Shown in pieces: positions 6,122 to 11,461 of a stretch of 11,461 bases of DNA (positions are counted from its first letter, which is position 1; each line of letters begins with the position of its first letter). The translations under genes and the position numbers were made by a program. This stretch comes from Candidatus Niyogiibacteriota bacterium (GTDB lineage: Bacteria; Patescibacteriota; Minisyncoccia; 1-14-0-10-42-19), in NCBI GenBank assembly GCA_016204155.1, contig JACQLG010000071.1, positions 1 through 11,461 on the forward strand. The letters run 5' to 3'. Below the pieces are notes generated by a model, which was given only the letters and a program-made list of their open reading frames with translations, made no database searches and was not told the origin of the DNA.

Positions 6122-6208
6122 GGTGGGGTGGCTGAGCGGTTTAAGGCGCTTGCTTGGAGAGCAAGTGTACGGGAGACCGTACCGCGAGTTCAAATCTCGC
6201 CCCCACCG
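6122..6208 (+). tRNA. tRNA-Ser (anticodon GGA)
   Basis: The 87-nt sequence folds as a class II tRNA. The acceptor stem is GGTGGGG (6122-6128) with CCCCACC (6201-6207), and the discriminator base is G6208. The D-arm begins GCTGAG. The anticodon stem CTTGC/GCAAG holds the loop TTGGAGA with anticodon GGA at 6156-6158. A long variable arm pairs GTACGG with CCGTAC, and the T-arm is GCGAG-TTCAAAT-CTCGC. It decodes UCC and UCU. The 3' CCA is not encoded and must be added by a nucleotidyltransferase. The long variable arm and G discriminator agree with serine identity. Confidence 0.97.
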
Positions 6209-6234
6209 CATAAATTTTTCGCTGTAGTAACAAG

Positions 6235-6264
6235 TTGGGCGAAATCAAGAAAAAGCATTAAAAT
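6235..6264 (+). promoter_or_regulatory. Weak candidate promoter of the SemiSWEET gene
   Basis: TTGGGC (6235-6240), 18 bp and TAAAAT (6259-6264) form a modest promoter. The -10 ends 6 nt before ATG 6271, the same leaderless geometry seen at other genes in the window. Readthrough from the tRNA is the alternative. Confidence 0.3.
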
Positions 6265-6270
6265 AAATCT

Positions 6271-6564
6271 ATGGAAATTATTGGAGAAATCATTGGATAT
6301 TTGGCCGGCGTTCTTACGGCAGGAACAATGGTTCCTCAAATAATCAAATCGATCCGCACGAAGCATGTCAGGGATCTGTCAATCTATATGGTGCTTATGT
6401 ATGTGTTGAATGCCGGCCTGTGGGTAACTTATGGCATATCGATTAGTTCGATTCCTCTCATACTTGCCGACAGTTTCGCACTGATCGCCGGCCTGACACA
6501 GCTTTTCTTAAAAATGAGATATTATAAAAATGGAAAGGAGGGGCTTTTTCTTGACAGCGCCTAG
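6271..6564 (+). CDS. SemiSWEET-type sugar transporter (PQ-loop)
   Basis: SemiSWEETs are half-size relatives of the SWEET sugar uniporters; each has three helices and works as a dimer in the cytoplasmic membrane. The 97-residue length fits. Helix 1 (about 5-22) ends in the PQ motif (P22-Q23), followed by the basic cytosolic loop KSIRTKHVRDLS (26-37), helix 2 (about 38-56) with W51 in LWVTYG, and helix 3 (about 61-81). In characterised SemiSWEETs the sugar pocket is formed by a Trp and an Asn sixteen residues apart; here the second position is Asp (D67), so substrate choice or proton coupling may differ. The ATG has no SD. A strong SD-like AAGGAGGGG at 6535-6543 lies inside the 3' end of the gene and may serve the downstream gene indirectly. 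The C39-like gene follows after 9 nt. Confidence 0.9.
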   Translation: MEIIGEIIGYLAGVLTAGTMVPQIIKSIRTKHVRDLSIYMVLMYVLNAGLWVTYGISISSIPLILADSFALIAGLTQLFLKMRYYKNGKEGLFLDSA

Positions 6565-6573
6565 CAATGAATA

Positions 6574-7101
6574 ATGAAAATAATAACCTTTCCCCAACTA
6601 CGTCAAACATATAGTTACGACTGTGGGGCAAAAGCATTACAGGCTGTTTTGGTTTACTATGGCATAGAAATAAGAGAAGACTATATTATAGAGCATGCAA
6701 AAACGTCAAAAACTGGGACTCCGATCCGGGGGATAATCAATGTAGCGCAAAAATATGGCCTAAAAACAGATTCCAGAGAAATGACTCTCAAAGATATTCA
6801 GGATTTTATTAAAAAAAAGATTCCTGTCATTTTAGTTTTGCAGGCATGGACTGAACAAAAGAATGTCGATTGGGAAAAGGATTGGATTGACGGCCATTAT
6901 GTCGTGGCAATCGGATATACTAAAGATAAAATTCTTTTTGAAGACCCCTCTTCTTTTGAGCGCACATTTTTAAAATATAATGAATTAGAAAAAAGATGGC
7001 ATGATGCCGATACAAATGGCAAAAAATATTTTCATTATGGAATTGCAATTTTTGGGAGACCGCATACATTCAAGAGCAAGAAGATAATACATATGGATTA
7101 A
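6574..7101 (+). CDS. C39-like papain-fold cysteine peptidase
   Basis: The 175-residue product matches the peptidase C39 fold. The N-terminal QTYSYDCGAKALQAVLVYYG (11-30) holds the oxyanion Gln and catalytic Cys17. H108 lies in DGHYVVAIGY and D124 in FEDPSS, completing a Cys-His-Asp triad. Classical C39 domains are fused to ABC exporters and cut double-glycine leaders of bacteriocins; stand-alone versions of this size are also known. There is no signal peptide, membrane segment or ABC domain, so it should act in the cytosol or be released otherwise. No double-Gly precursor gene was seen nearby. It follows the SemiSWEET gene by 9 nt and is probably cotranscribed. Its ATG overlaps the stop (TAATG) of a tiny TTG-started frame at 6551-6574 that sits at good distance from an SD-like motif. 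Fold assignment is good; substrate unknown. Confidence 0.82.
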   Translation: MKIITFPQLRQTYSYDCGAKALQAVLVYYGIEIREDYIIEHAKTSKTGTPIRGIINVAQKYGLKTDSREMTLKDIQDFIKKKIPVILVLQAWTEQKNVDWEKDWIDGHYVVAIGYTKDKILFEDPSSFERTFLKYNELEKRWHDADTNGKKYFHYGIAIFGRPHTFKSKKIIHMD

Positions 7102-7138
7102 TTCACTATGAATAATCCAGAGCTTTTTATAGTTTATT

Positions 7139-7147
7139 TGCTATTAT
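7139..7147 (+). promoter_or_regulatory. Extended -10 promoter of the pilin gene
   Basis: TG-C-TATTAT is an extended -10 ending 6 nt before ATG 7154, with no recognisable -35. The predicted start lies at the ATG, implying a leaderless mRNA. No SD is present. Confidence 0.5.
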
Positions 7148-7153
7148 AGAAAT

Positions 7154-7642
7154 ATGACTGCAAAAAACAGCAGGGGGTTCACGCTTCTTGAATTATTGGT
7201 CGTGGTGGCCATTATCGGGCTTCTGGCAAGTTTAGTGAGCGCGTTCGTTAGTTCCGCGCGCGAACGATCCAGGGACGCGCGTCGCCTTTCGGATGTTGAT
7301 GCGTTTAAAAAGGCATTGGAATTTTATGTTACTTCGAACGGTCGGTATCCATCGAGTGAGGGAGGCGGTCCGCCATGGAAAAATAGTTGCGAAGACGGCC
7401 CTGATTGGATTCCTGATATTGTTGCTGCCGGTTATATCCAGGCGCTTCCTTTAGATCCGGTAAATAGCGTCAACGAAGATATTTGTTATTTTTATCGTTC
7501 AAATGGGAGCGATTTTAAGCTCGCGGCATTCATGGAGCGCGATGAAAATAAGGCGCAGTTCGCAGAGGATGATAACGGTACGGAAGATGAGTATTATGAG
7601 GTTTTTACGCCCGGCGGCATTTGGAATATCCCGGGGATTTAA
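7154..7642 (+). CDS. Type IV prepilin / type II pseudopilin-like protein
   Basis: The N-terminus is a textbook class III signal: a short basic leader (MTAKNSRG), the prepilin peptidase cut G8|F9, then FTLLELLVVVAIIG with Glu at mature position 5 (E13), which continues as the membrane and assembly helix to about residue 35. The C-terminal globular part is Gly/Asp-rich with two cysteines (in NSCEDG and EDICYFY) that may form a disulfide. The 162-residue length and the KKALEFYVTSNGRYPS block resemble GspG-like major pseudopilins. It would be handled by PilD-type peptidase and assembled by PilB/PilC, none of which is in the window. Such pili are common in Patescibacteria and are thought to serve host attachment or DNA uptake. 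The gene stands alone, 35 nt before dnaG. Confidence 0.9.
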   Translation: MTAKNSRGFTLLELLVVVAIIGLLASLVSAFVSSARERSRDARRLSDVDAFKKALEFYVTSNGRYPSSEGGGPPWKNSCEDGPDWIPDIVAAGYIQALPLDPVNSVNEDICYFYRSNGSDFKLAAFMERDENKAQFAEDDNGTEDEYYEVFTPGGIWNIPGI

Positions 7643-7644
7643 TA

Positions 7645-7666
7645 TGCTACAATGATACTGTATAAT
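7645..7666 (+). promoter_or_regulatory. Candidate dnaG-rpoD promoter (-10 elements)
   Basis: Two -10 candidates overlap here: TG-C-TACAAT (7645-7653), an extended -10, and an exact TATAAT (7661-7666) with only a poor -35 (TTTAAT, 7638-7643, 17 bp upstream). The TATAAT lies in the loop of the inverted repeat at 7652-7676. Starts would be near 7660 or 7673, giving little or no leader before ATG 7678. Confidence 0.45.
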
Positions 7667-7676
7667 GCAGTATCAT
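7652..7676. repeat. 9-bp perfect inverted repeat abutting dnaG
   Basis: ATGATACTG (7652-7660) and CAGTATCAT (7668-7676) are exact reverse complements separated by the 7 bases TATAATG. The repeat ends one base before the dnaG ATG and its centre is a consensus -10 hexamer. It has no T-tract, so it is not a terminator of the pilin gene. It could be an operator or an mRNA hairpin at the start codon. Confidence 0.7.
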
Positions 7677-7677
7677 C

Positions 7678-9390
7678 ATGTCCTCTCCTGTAGAACAAAT
7701 TAAAGAACGGCTGGATATCGTTGAGTTTATCCGTTCCTATGTCAAGCTCGAAAAGGCAGGCGTGAATTTTAAGGCTCGATGCCCGTTTCATTCCGAAAAA
7801 ACACCCTCTTTTTTCGTAACGCCGTCGCGGCAGATCTGGCACTGTTTCGGGTGCGGAAAAGGAGGCGACCACTTCCAATTCATTCAGGAATTGGAGGGCG
7901 TGGAATTCCCGGAGGCGCTCCGGATTCTTGCGGATCGCGCAGGCGTAGAATTAAAAAAAGAAGACCCGCGCATCCGTTCCGAGCGCACCCGCCTCCTTTC
8001 ACTGTTGGAAGACGCGACAGCATTTTATGAAAATAATTTAATGAAGCGTAAAGATGCATGTGAATATTTAAAAGAGCGGGGGCTTGCGGGAGTCACGGCA
8101 AAGCAATTTCGTTTGGGATATGCCGAACGCGGGTGGGATAACCTTTTTAACCACTTGAAAGGAAAAGGATATCGCGGAGAAGAAATGGAGAAAGCGGGGT
8201 TAGTAATCAAAAAAGATGACGGGAGTTTTTATGATCGATTCCGCGCACGCATCATGTTCCCGCTTTTTGATTCGTCAGCCCGAATTGTTGGCTTTTCAGG
8301 ACGTATTTTTGACAAAGATGCGGAAGGGCAAAAAGATGCCGATTCTAAATATATCAATACGCCGCAGACGATTCTATATGATAAATCAAAAATGCTCTAT
8401 GGGTTCCATCGCGCAAAAGAATCGATCCGAAACAAAAACGCCGTTATTTTAGTAGAAGGCCAGATGGATGTGTTGCTTGCGCATCAAGCGGGTACAGAAT
8501 ATACAGTTGGGGTTTCTGGTACTGCGTTTTCCGCGATGCATGCTTCGTTTTTACGGAGGCTCGCAGAAACTTTGCTTATCGCGTTTGATAGAGACAGCGC
8601 GGGATTCCGCGCTTCAGAGCGGGCGATCCTTGAAGGATTTGCGCAAGGGTTTGACGTGAAAGCGATTTCGCTTCCGCAGGGGAAAGATCCCGCGGATGTT
8701 ATCTGTGGGTCACCCGATGCATGGAAGGGCGCGGTTGAGGGAAGCAGGTCCGTTATCGCATTTTTAATGGATGTGGTGGAAAATACTACAAAAGATCAGC
8801 GAGAAAAACTGCACGGCATGCGCAGTCACGTATTGCCGTATGTTGCCCGCATCGTTTCTGATATGGAAAAAGCGCATTGGATACGTACGATAGCAATGCG
8901 TTTGGCAATCGCAGAAGATGCCGTATGGAAAGAAATGCAGAATATTTCGAAAGAACAGCAACGCTCCGCAGTTCATTTTGATGCGGAGAGGAAATATATT
9001 CCTCAATCGCGCAAAGATATTATTGAAGAACGGCTTTTGGGCGTTCTTGCTTGGAAAAGAAAAGAGGGTGCCGGCCTATATTCCGCGTGCAAAGAGGAAT
9101 GGTGGAGTGATGCGCGAAAGGCATTATTTACCTCGTTGAAGAGTAACGACAGAGCGGAAAATCATTACATAAAAAAGCTCGCGTTAGAGGCGGAGCTTGT
9201 CTATGGCGATTCGGAGCAGATAGAAGACGAAGGGAAAAATCTTTCAGAGGAATTGCGCAAAGAATACGTACGCGAAAGTTTGCAGGCGCTTGTTTCAGAC
9301 ATACGGCGGGCGGAAACAGAAGGGCAAAAAGATATTATTGCGGAGAAAATGGAGAAATTAAAAGAGCTCTCGCGCGAGTTGCATAACTAA
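7678..9390 (+). CDS. dnaG: DNA primase DnaG
   Basis: DnaG makes the RNA primers for chromosome replication at the fork, working with the DnaB helicase. The 570-residue length is close to the usual 580-600. The N-terminal CHC2 zinc ribbon has C35, H38, C56 and C59 in CPFH...CFGC. The catalytic core includes RFRARIMFP (187-195) and the Toprim domain with E260 (VEGQMD), D304 and D306 (FDRDSAG) as metal-binding acids, followed by LPQGKDPAD (332-340). The C-terminal third is helical and divergent, as expected for the helicase-binding region. The ATG has no SD and lies directly after an inverted repeat. rpoD starts 28 nt after its stop, the conserved dnaG-rpoD arrangement; rpsU is not present upstream. 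Identification is secure. Confidence 0.97.
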   Translation: MSSPVEQIKERLDIVEFIRSYVKLEKAGVNFKARCPFHSEKTPSFFVTPSRQIWHCFGCGKGGDHFQFIQELEGVEFPEALRILADRAGVELKKEDPRIRSERTRLLSLLEDATAFYENNLMKRKDACEYLKERGLAGVTAKQFRLGYAERGWDNLFNHLKGKGYRGEEMEKAGLVIKKDDGSFYDRFRARIMFPLFDSSARIVGFSGRIFDKDAEGQKDADSKYINTPQTILYDKSKMLYGFHRAKESIRNKNAVILVEGQMDVLLAHQAGTEYTVGVSGTAFSAMHASFLRRLAETLLIAFDRDSAGFRASERAILEGFAQGFDVKAISLPQGKDPADVICGSPDAWKGAVEGSRSVIAFLMDVVENTTKDQREKLHGMRSHVLPYVARIVSDMEKAHWIRTIAMRLAIAEDAVWKEMQNISKEQQRSAVHFDAERKYIPQSRKDIIEERLLGVLAWKRKEGAGLYSACKEEWWSDARKALFTSLKSNDRAENHYIKKLALEAELVYGDSEQIEDEGKNLSEELRKEYVRESLQALVSDIRRAETEGQKDIIAEKMEKLKELSRELHN

Positions 9391-9418
9391 TACTTTTTCA
9401 CTATTGTAAAGACATTCT

Positions 9419-10657
9419 ATGCCAAAAAAACAAAGCGCAAAAAAAGACGACGCTTTTAAGAAAACCACTCGGCTACGTTCGGGGCGAGTAATAATTAAAA
9501 AAACAAAAAAACAACCCAAAAAGAAAGGCGTTTTAAAAAAACGGAGTCGGCAGGCGGAAATCAAAGCAGAACAGCGCGCGAGCAAGAAGGAGGAGTTTTC
9601 AGAGGAGAAAGTGGGCGAGCTTATGCAGCGCGGGCGCATGCGAGGATTTGTAACCTATAGCGAAATTCTCTCGGTGTTTCCGCGGATTGAGCAGAATATT
9701 GTTTTTCTTGAGACACTGTATAACCGCCTTCAGGAAACGGGTGTTGATATTCTTGAGGGGAAGGAATTTTTGGATATTGAAGGAGGAAAAGGGAAGAAAA
9801 AGCGCGCCTCCTTAACAGCGGATATGCCGGCGTCCGATTCGGTCCAGATGTATTTGCGCGAAATCGGAAAGATTCCGCTTTTGAATTCTGAAGAGGAAAA
9901 AGATTTAGCAAAGCGGATTGAGGCAGGAGATCAAGAAGCTTCAAACCGCCTGATGGAAGCAAACCTGCGGCTTGTGGTTTCAATCGCAAAACGATACGTC
10001 GGCCGAAGCCCCAATTTAACACTTATGGATTTGGTGCAAGAAGGGAATATCGGGTTGCGGCGCGCCGTTGAAAAATTCGACTGGCGCAAAGGATATAAAT
10101 TTTCAACCTATGCGACATGGTGGATTAGGCAGGCAGTTACGCGCGCGCTTGCGGATCAATCGCGAACTATCAGGATTCCCGTACATATGGTTGAAACAAT
10201 TTCAAAATATCAGCAGGCTGCTAGGCGCCTAACCCAGGAGCTTGGGCGCGAACCGCTGGTGGATGAAATTGCTTCCGAGATGGAGATGGAGCCGGAAAAA
10301 GTTTTGCATATTCAGAAAATTTCGCAAGACACCGCTTCATTAGAGGCGCCCGTTGGAGATGACGAAGAGGATTCGGTCCTTGGGGAGTTTATTGAGGATA
10401 AAGAAACGCTCTCTCCCGCACAACAAGCCGGGCGCGTTCTTCTACGCCAGCAGCTTCGAGAGATCATTGTGGATCTTACGCCGCGCGAGCAGAAAATCCT
10501 TTCAATGCGATTCGGACTCGAAGACGGAGTAACTCATACTCTTGAAGAAGTAGGAAAAGAATTCGGTGTTACTCGCGAACGCATTCGCCAGATTGAGGCA
10601 AAGGCGCTTGAAAAGATAAGAACTCACGGGAAATCCTACAAATTATTGGGATATTGA
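9419..10657 (+). CDS. rpoD: Primary sigma factor RpoD (SigA/sigma-70)
   Basis: This is the housekeeping sigma factor that directs RNA polymerase to -35/-10 promoters of the kind visible in this window. The 412-residue product starts with a very basic tail (residues 1-60, 18 Lys and 6 Arg), then region 1.1 (about 61-120, RGFVTYSEIL), region 1.2 (about 139-172, VQMYLREIGKIPLL), region 2 (173-255, with DLVQEGNIGL, FSTYATWWIRQAVTRA for -10 recognition and melting), region 3 (256-330) and region 4 (340-412), whose helix-turn-helix (TLEEVGKEFGVTRERIRQIE) reads the -35. The large non-conserved insert of proteobacterial sigma-70 is absent, as in Gram-positive SigA. Only weak promoter-like boxes (TTGCAT 9379, TATTGT 9402) lie in the 28-nt gap after dnaG, so cotranscription is likely. 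It stops with TGA, showing that TGA is not reassigned here. Confidence 0.97.
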   Translation: MPKKQSAKKDDAFKKTTRLRSGRVIIKKTKKQPKKKGVLKKRSRQAEIKAEQRASKKEEFSEEKVGELMQRGRMRGFVTYSEILSVFPRIEQNIVFLETLYNRLQETGVDILEGKEFLDIEGGKGKKKRASLTADMPASDSVQMYLREIGKIPLLNSEEEKDLAKRIEAGDQEASNRLMEANLRLVVSIAKRYVGRSPNLTLMDLVQEGNIGLRRAVEKFDWRKGYKFSTYATWWIRQAVTRALADQSRTIRIPVHMVETISKYQQAARRLTQELGREPLVDEIASEMEMEPEKVLHIQKISQDTASLEAPVGDDEEDSVLGEFIEDKETLSPAQQAGRVLLRQQLREIIVDLTPREQKILSMRFGLEDGVTHTLEEVGKEFGVTRERIRQIEAKALEKIRTHGKSYKLLGY

Positions 10658-10682
10658 CATAAAAGTTTTTCTATTATATAAT
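10654..10682 (+). promoter_or_regulatory. Exact-consensus promoter of the TrmB-like gene
   Basis: TTGACA (10654-10659), 17 bp and TATAAT (10677-10682) match the sigma-70 consensus at all twelve positions with optimal spacing. The -35 box contains the rpoD TGA stop (10655-10657). The -10 ends 7 nt before ATG 10690, so transcription should begin at the start codon. Confidence 0.9.
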
Positions 10683-10689
10683 ACTCTTC

Positions 10690-11461
10690 ATGCTGGAAGA
10701 TCTAAGAAAAATAGGACTTTCAGAGAATGAAGCAAAGGTATATTTTGCTCTTTTGGAATTAGGATCGGGCACGGCACAGGAAATATCAAAAAAATCAGGC
10801 GTGAATCGTCCGACCACCTATGTCCAGCTTGAAAATCTCATGAAAATGGGACTTGCAAGCACATATGAAAAAGAATCAACGCGGAAAGGGGGCGCCACAA
10901 AAACCATGTTTCGTGCGGAGTCGCCCGAATATCTCCACCATGTCATTTCGCGCGAAAAAGATGTTCTTTCAGAGAAGGAGAATATTTTACAGAACATTGC
11001 GCCCCATCTCGCAGGCATTTTCGCAAATGCCAAAGAGCATCCGAAAGTCCGGTTTTTTGAAGGCAAAGAAGGATTAAAAACTATGCGCGAAGAGTATCTT
11101 CGCACAGTAAGAGAATCAGCAATCAAGGAAATTGTCAGTGTCACCTCTCTTGACCCTGTTCTCAAAATTTTCCCAGCCCATTCTGAGGAGTATTCGTTAG
11201 AGCGGGCGAAAAACAATATTCGCGGCCGAGTTATTTATACGAGTAAAAAGGGAGAATCATTAAAAAAGACGGATAAAGAAATGCTGCGGGAGTCGCGGTT
11301 TCTTCCTTCGGATGAGTTCCCGTTTTCGCATGACATCACTATTTATGGAAACCAAGTAGCGTTTTCCGTTCTTAATAATGCGTTGATGGGAGTAATTATA
11401 GAAAATAAAGAAATCGCTGGCTCTATGCGAGTATTATTTGATCTCGCGTGGAAATCTGCCG
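10690..11461 (+). CDS. TrmB-family transcriptional regulator (3' end beyond window)
   Basis: The frame is open from ATG 10690 to the window edge (257 codons) with no stop, so the gene is cut, probably near its end since family members are often about 260 residues. The N-terminal winged helix-turn-helix (about residues 3-60) reads LRKIGLSENEAKVYFALLEL, then AQEISKKSGVNRPTTYVQLE with the recognition helix, then MKMGL. A coiled-coil-like helix (about 78-115) follows, and then the C-terminal TrmB/PLD-like effector domain beginning VRFFEGKEGLKTM (120-132). Archaeal TrmB proteins sense sugars; for bacterial CPR relatives the ligand is unknown. The promoter is perfect consensus and the mRNA probably leaderless. 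It is separated from rpoD by 32 nt with no terminator, so readthrough from rpoD is also possible. Confidence 0.88.
   Translation, partial: MLEDLRKIGLSENEAKVYFALLELGSGTAQEISKKSGVNRPTTYVQLENLMKMGLASTYEKESTRKGGATKTMFRAESPEYLHHVISREKDVLSEKENILQNIAPHLAGIFANAKEHPKVRFFEGKEGLKTMREEYLRTVRESAIKEIVSVTSLDPVLKIFPAHSEEYSLERAKNNIRGRVIYTSKKGESLKKTDKEMLRESRFLPSDEFPFSHDITIYGNQVAFSVLNNALMGVIIENKEIAGSMRVLFDLAWKSA

Noticed and set aside
6095..6343. 82-residue open frame across the tRNA region
   Set aside because: Its middle is the tRNA-Ser sequence and its end overlaps the SemiSWEET start in another frame.
6551..6579. TTGACA at 6551 as a -35 box for the C39-like gene
   Set aside because: No acceptable -10 hexamer lies 16-18 bp downstream; that position is already the coding start.
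7628..7638. ATCCC-G-GGGAT palindrome at the pilin stop codon
   Set aside because: The arms are five bases with a one-base centre; it cannot fold as a hairpin and no second copy was seen.
9621..10022. 133-residue minus-strand frame opposite rpoD
   Set aside because: It is antisense to conserved sigma regions and shows no domain.
7678..10657. Complete rpsU-dnaG-rpoD macromolecular-synthesis operon
   Set aside because: Only dnaG and rpoD are present; the gene upstream is a prepilin, not rpsU.

Overview
The window looks like a piece of a Patescibacteria (Candidate Phyla Radiation) chromosome, most likely Parcubacteria-like. This is inferred from gene content and style, not from a database search. 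The genes are compact, and most lack a Shine-Dalgarno (SD) sequence. Housekeeping genes sit beside short proteins typical of these genomes: a SemiSWEET, a stand-alone C39-like protease, a lone type IV pilin and a TrmB-type regulator. TGA is used as a true stop (rpoD ends in TGA), which argues against the Gracilibacteria/SR1 recoding.

Layout. Positions 1-441 hold a small MerC-like membrane protein with a CPLC motif. Positions 515-2588 hold the chaperonin operon groES-groEL, preceded by a CIRCE operator (16 of 18 consensus positions), so HrcA-type heat-shock repression is expected. Positions 2621-4121 hold lemA-htpX, separated by only 2 nt and closed by a rho-independent terminator. Positions 4121-5962 hold two convergent lipoprotein genes: a calcineurin-like phosphoesterase on + and an unrecognised lipoprotein on -. 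Each has its own terminator and a readable SD. Positions 5999-6208 hold a tRNA-Ser(GGA), preceded by a good promoter and a terminator-like hairpin that lies between promoter and tRNA. Positions 6271-7101 hold the SemiSWEET and C39-like genes. Positions 7154-7642 hold a type IV prepilin. Positions 7678-10657 hold dnaG-rpoD, the core of the classical macromolecular-synthesis operon without rpsU next to it. Positions 10690-11461 hold a TrmB-like regulator cut by the window end, driven by an exact-consensus promoter whose -35 box overlaps the rpoD stop codon.

Regulation. At several genes (lemA, the pilin, the TrmB-like gene, and more weakly groES, SemiSWEET and merC-like) a -10 hexamer ends only 5-7 nt before the ATG, so transcription should begin at or next to the start codon (leaderless mRNA). 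The two lipoprotein genes are the exception, with longer leaders and SD motifs. Protein quality control is the clearest functional theme (GroES/GroEL, HtpX with LemA), followed by replication and transcription initiation (DnaG, RpoD). I found no CRISPR array, insertion sequence, prophage or obvious defence system. The points most worth a second look are the hairpin between promoter and tRNA-Ser, the inverted repeat abutting dnaG, the leaderless/SD split, and the active-site substitutions in the phosphoesterase and SemiSWEET.
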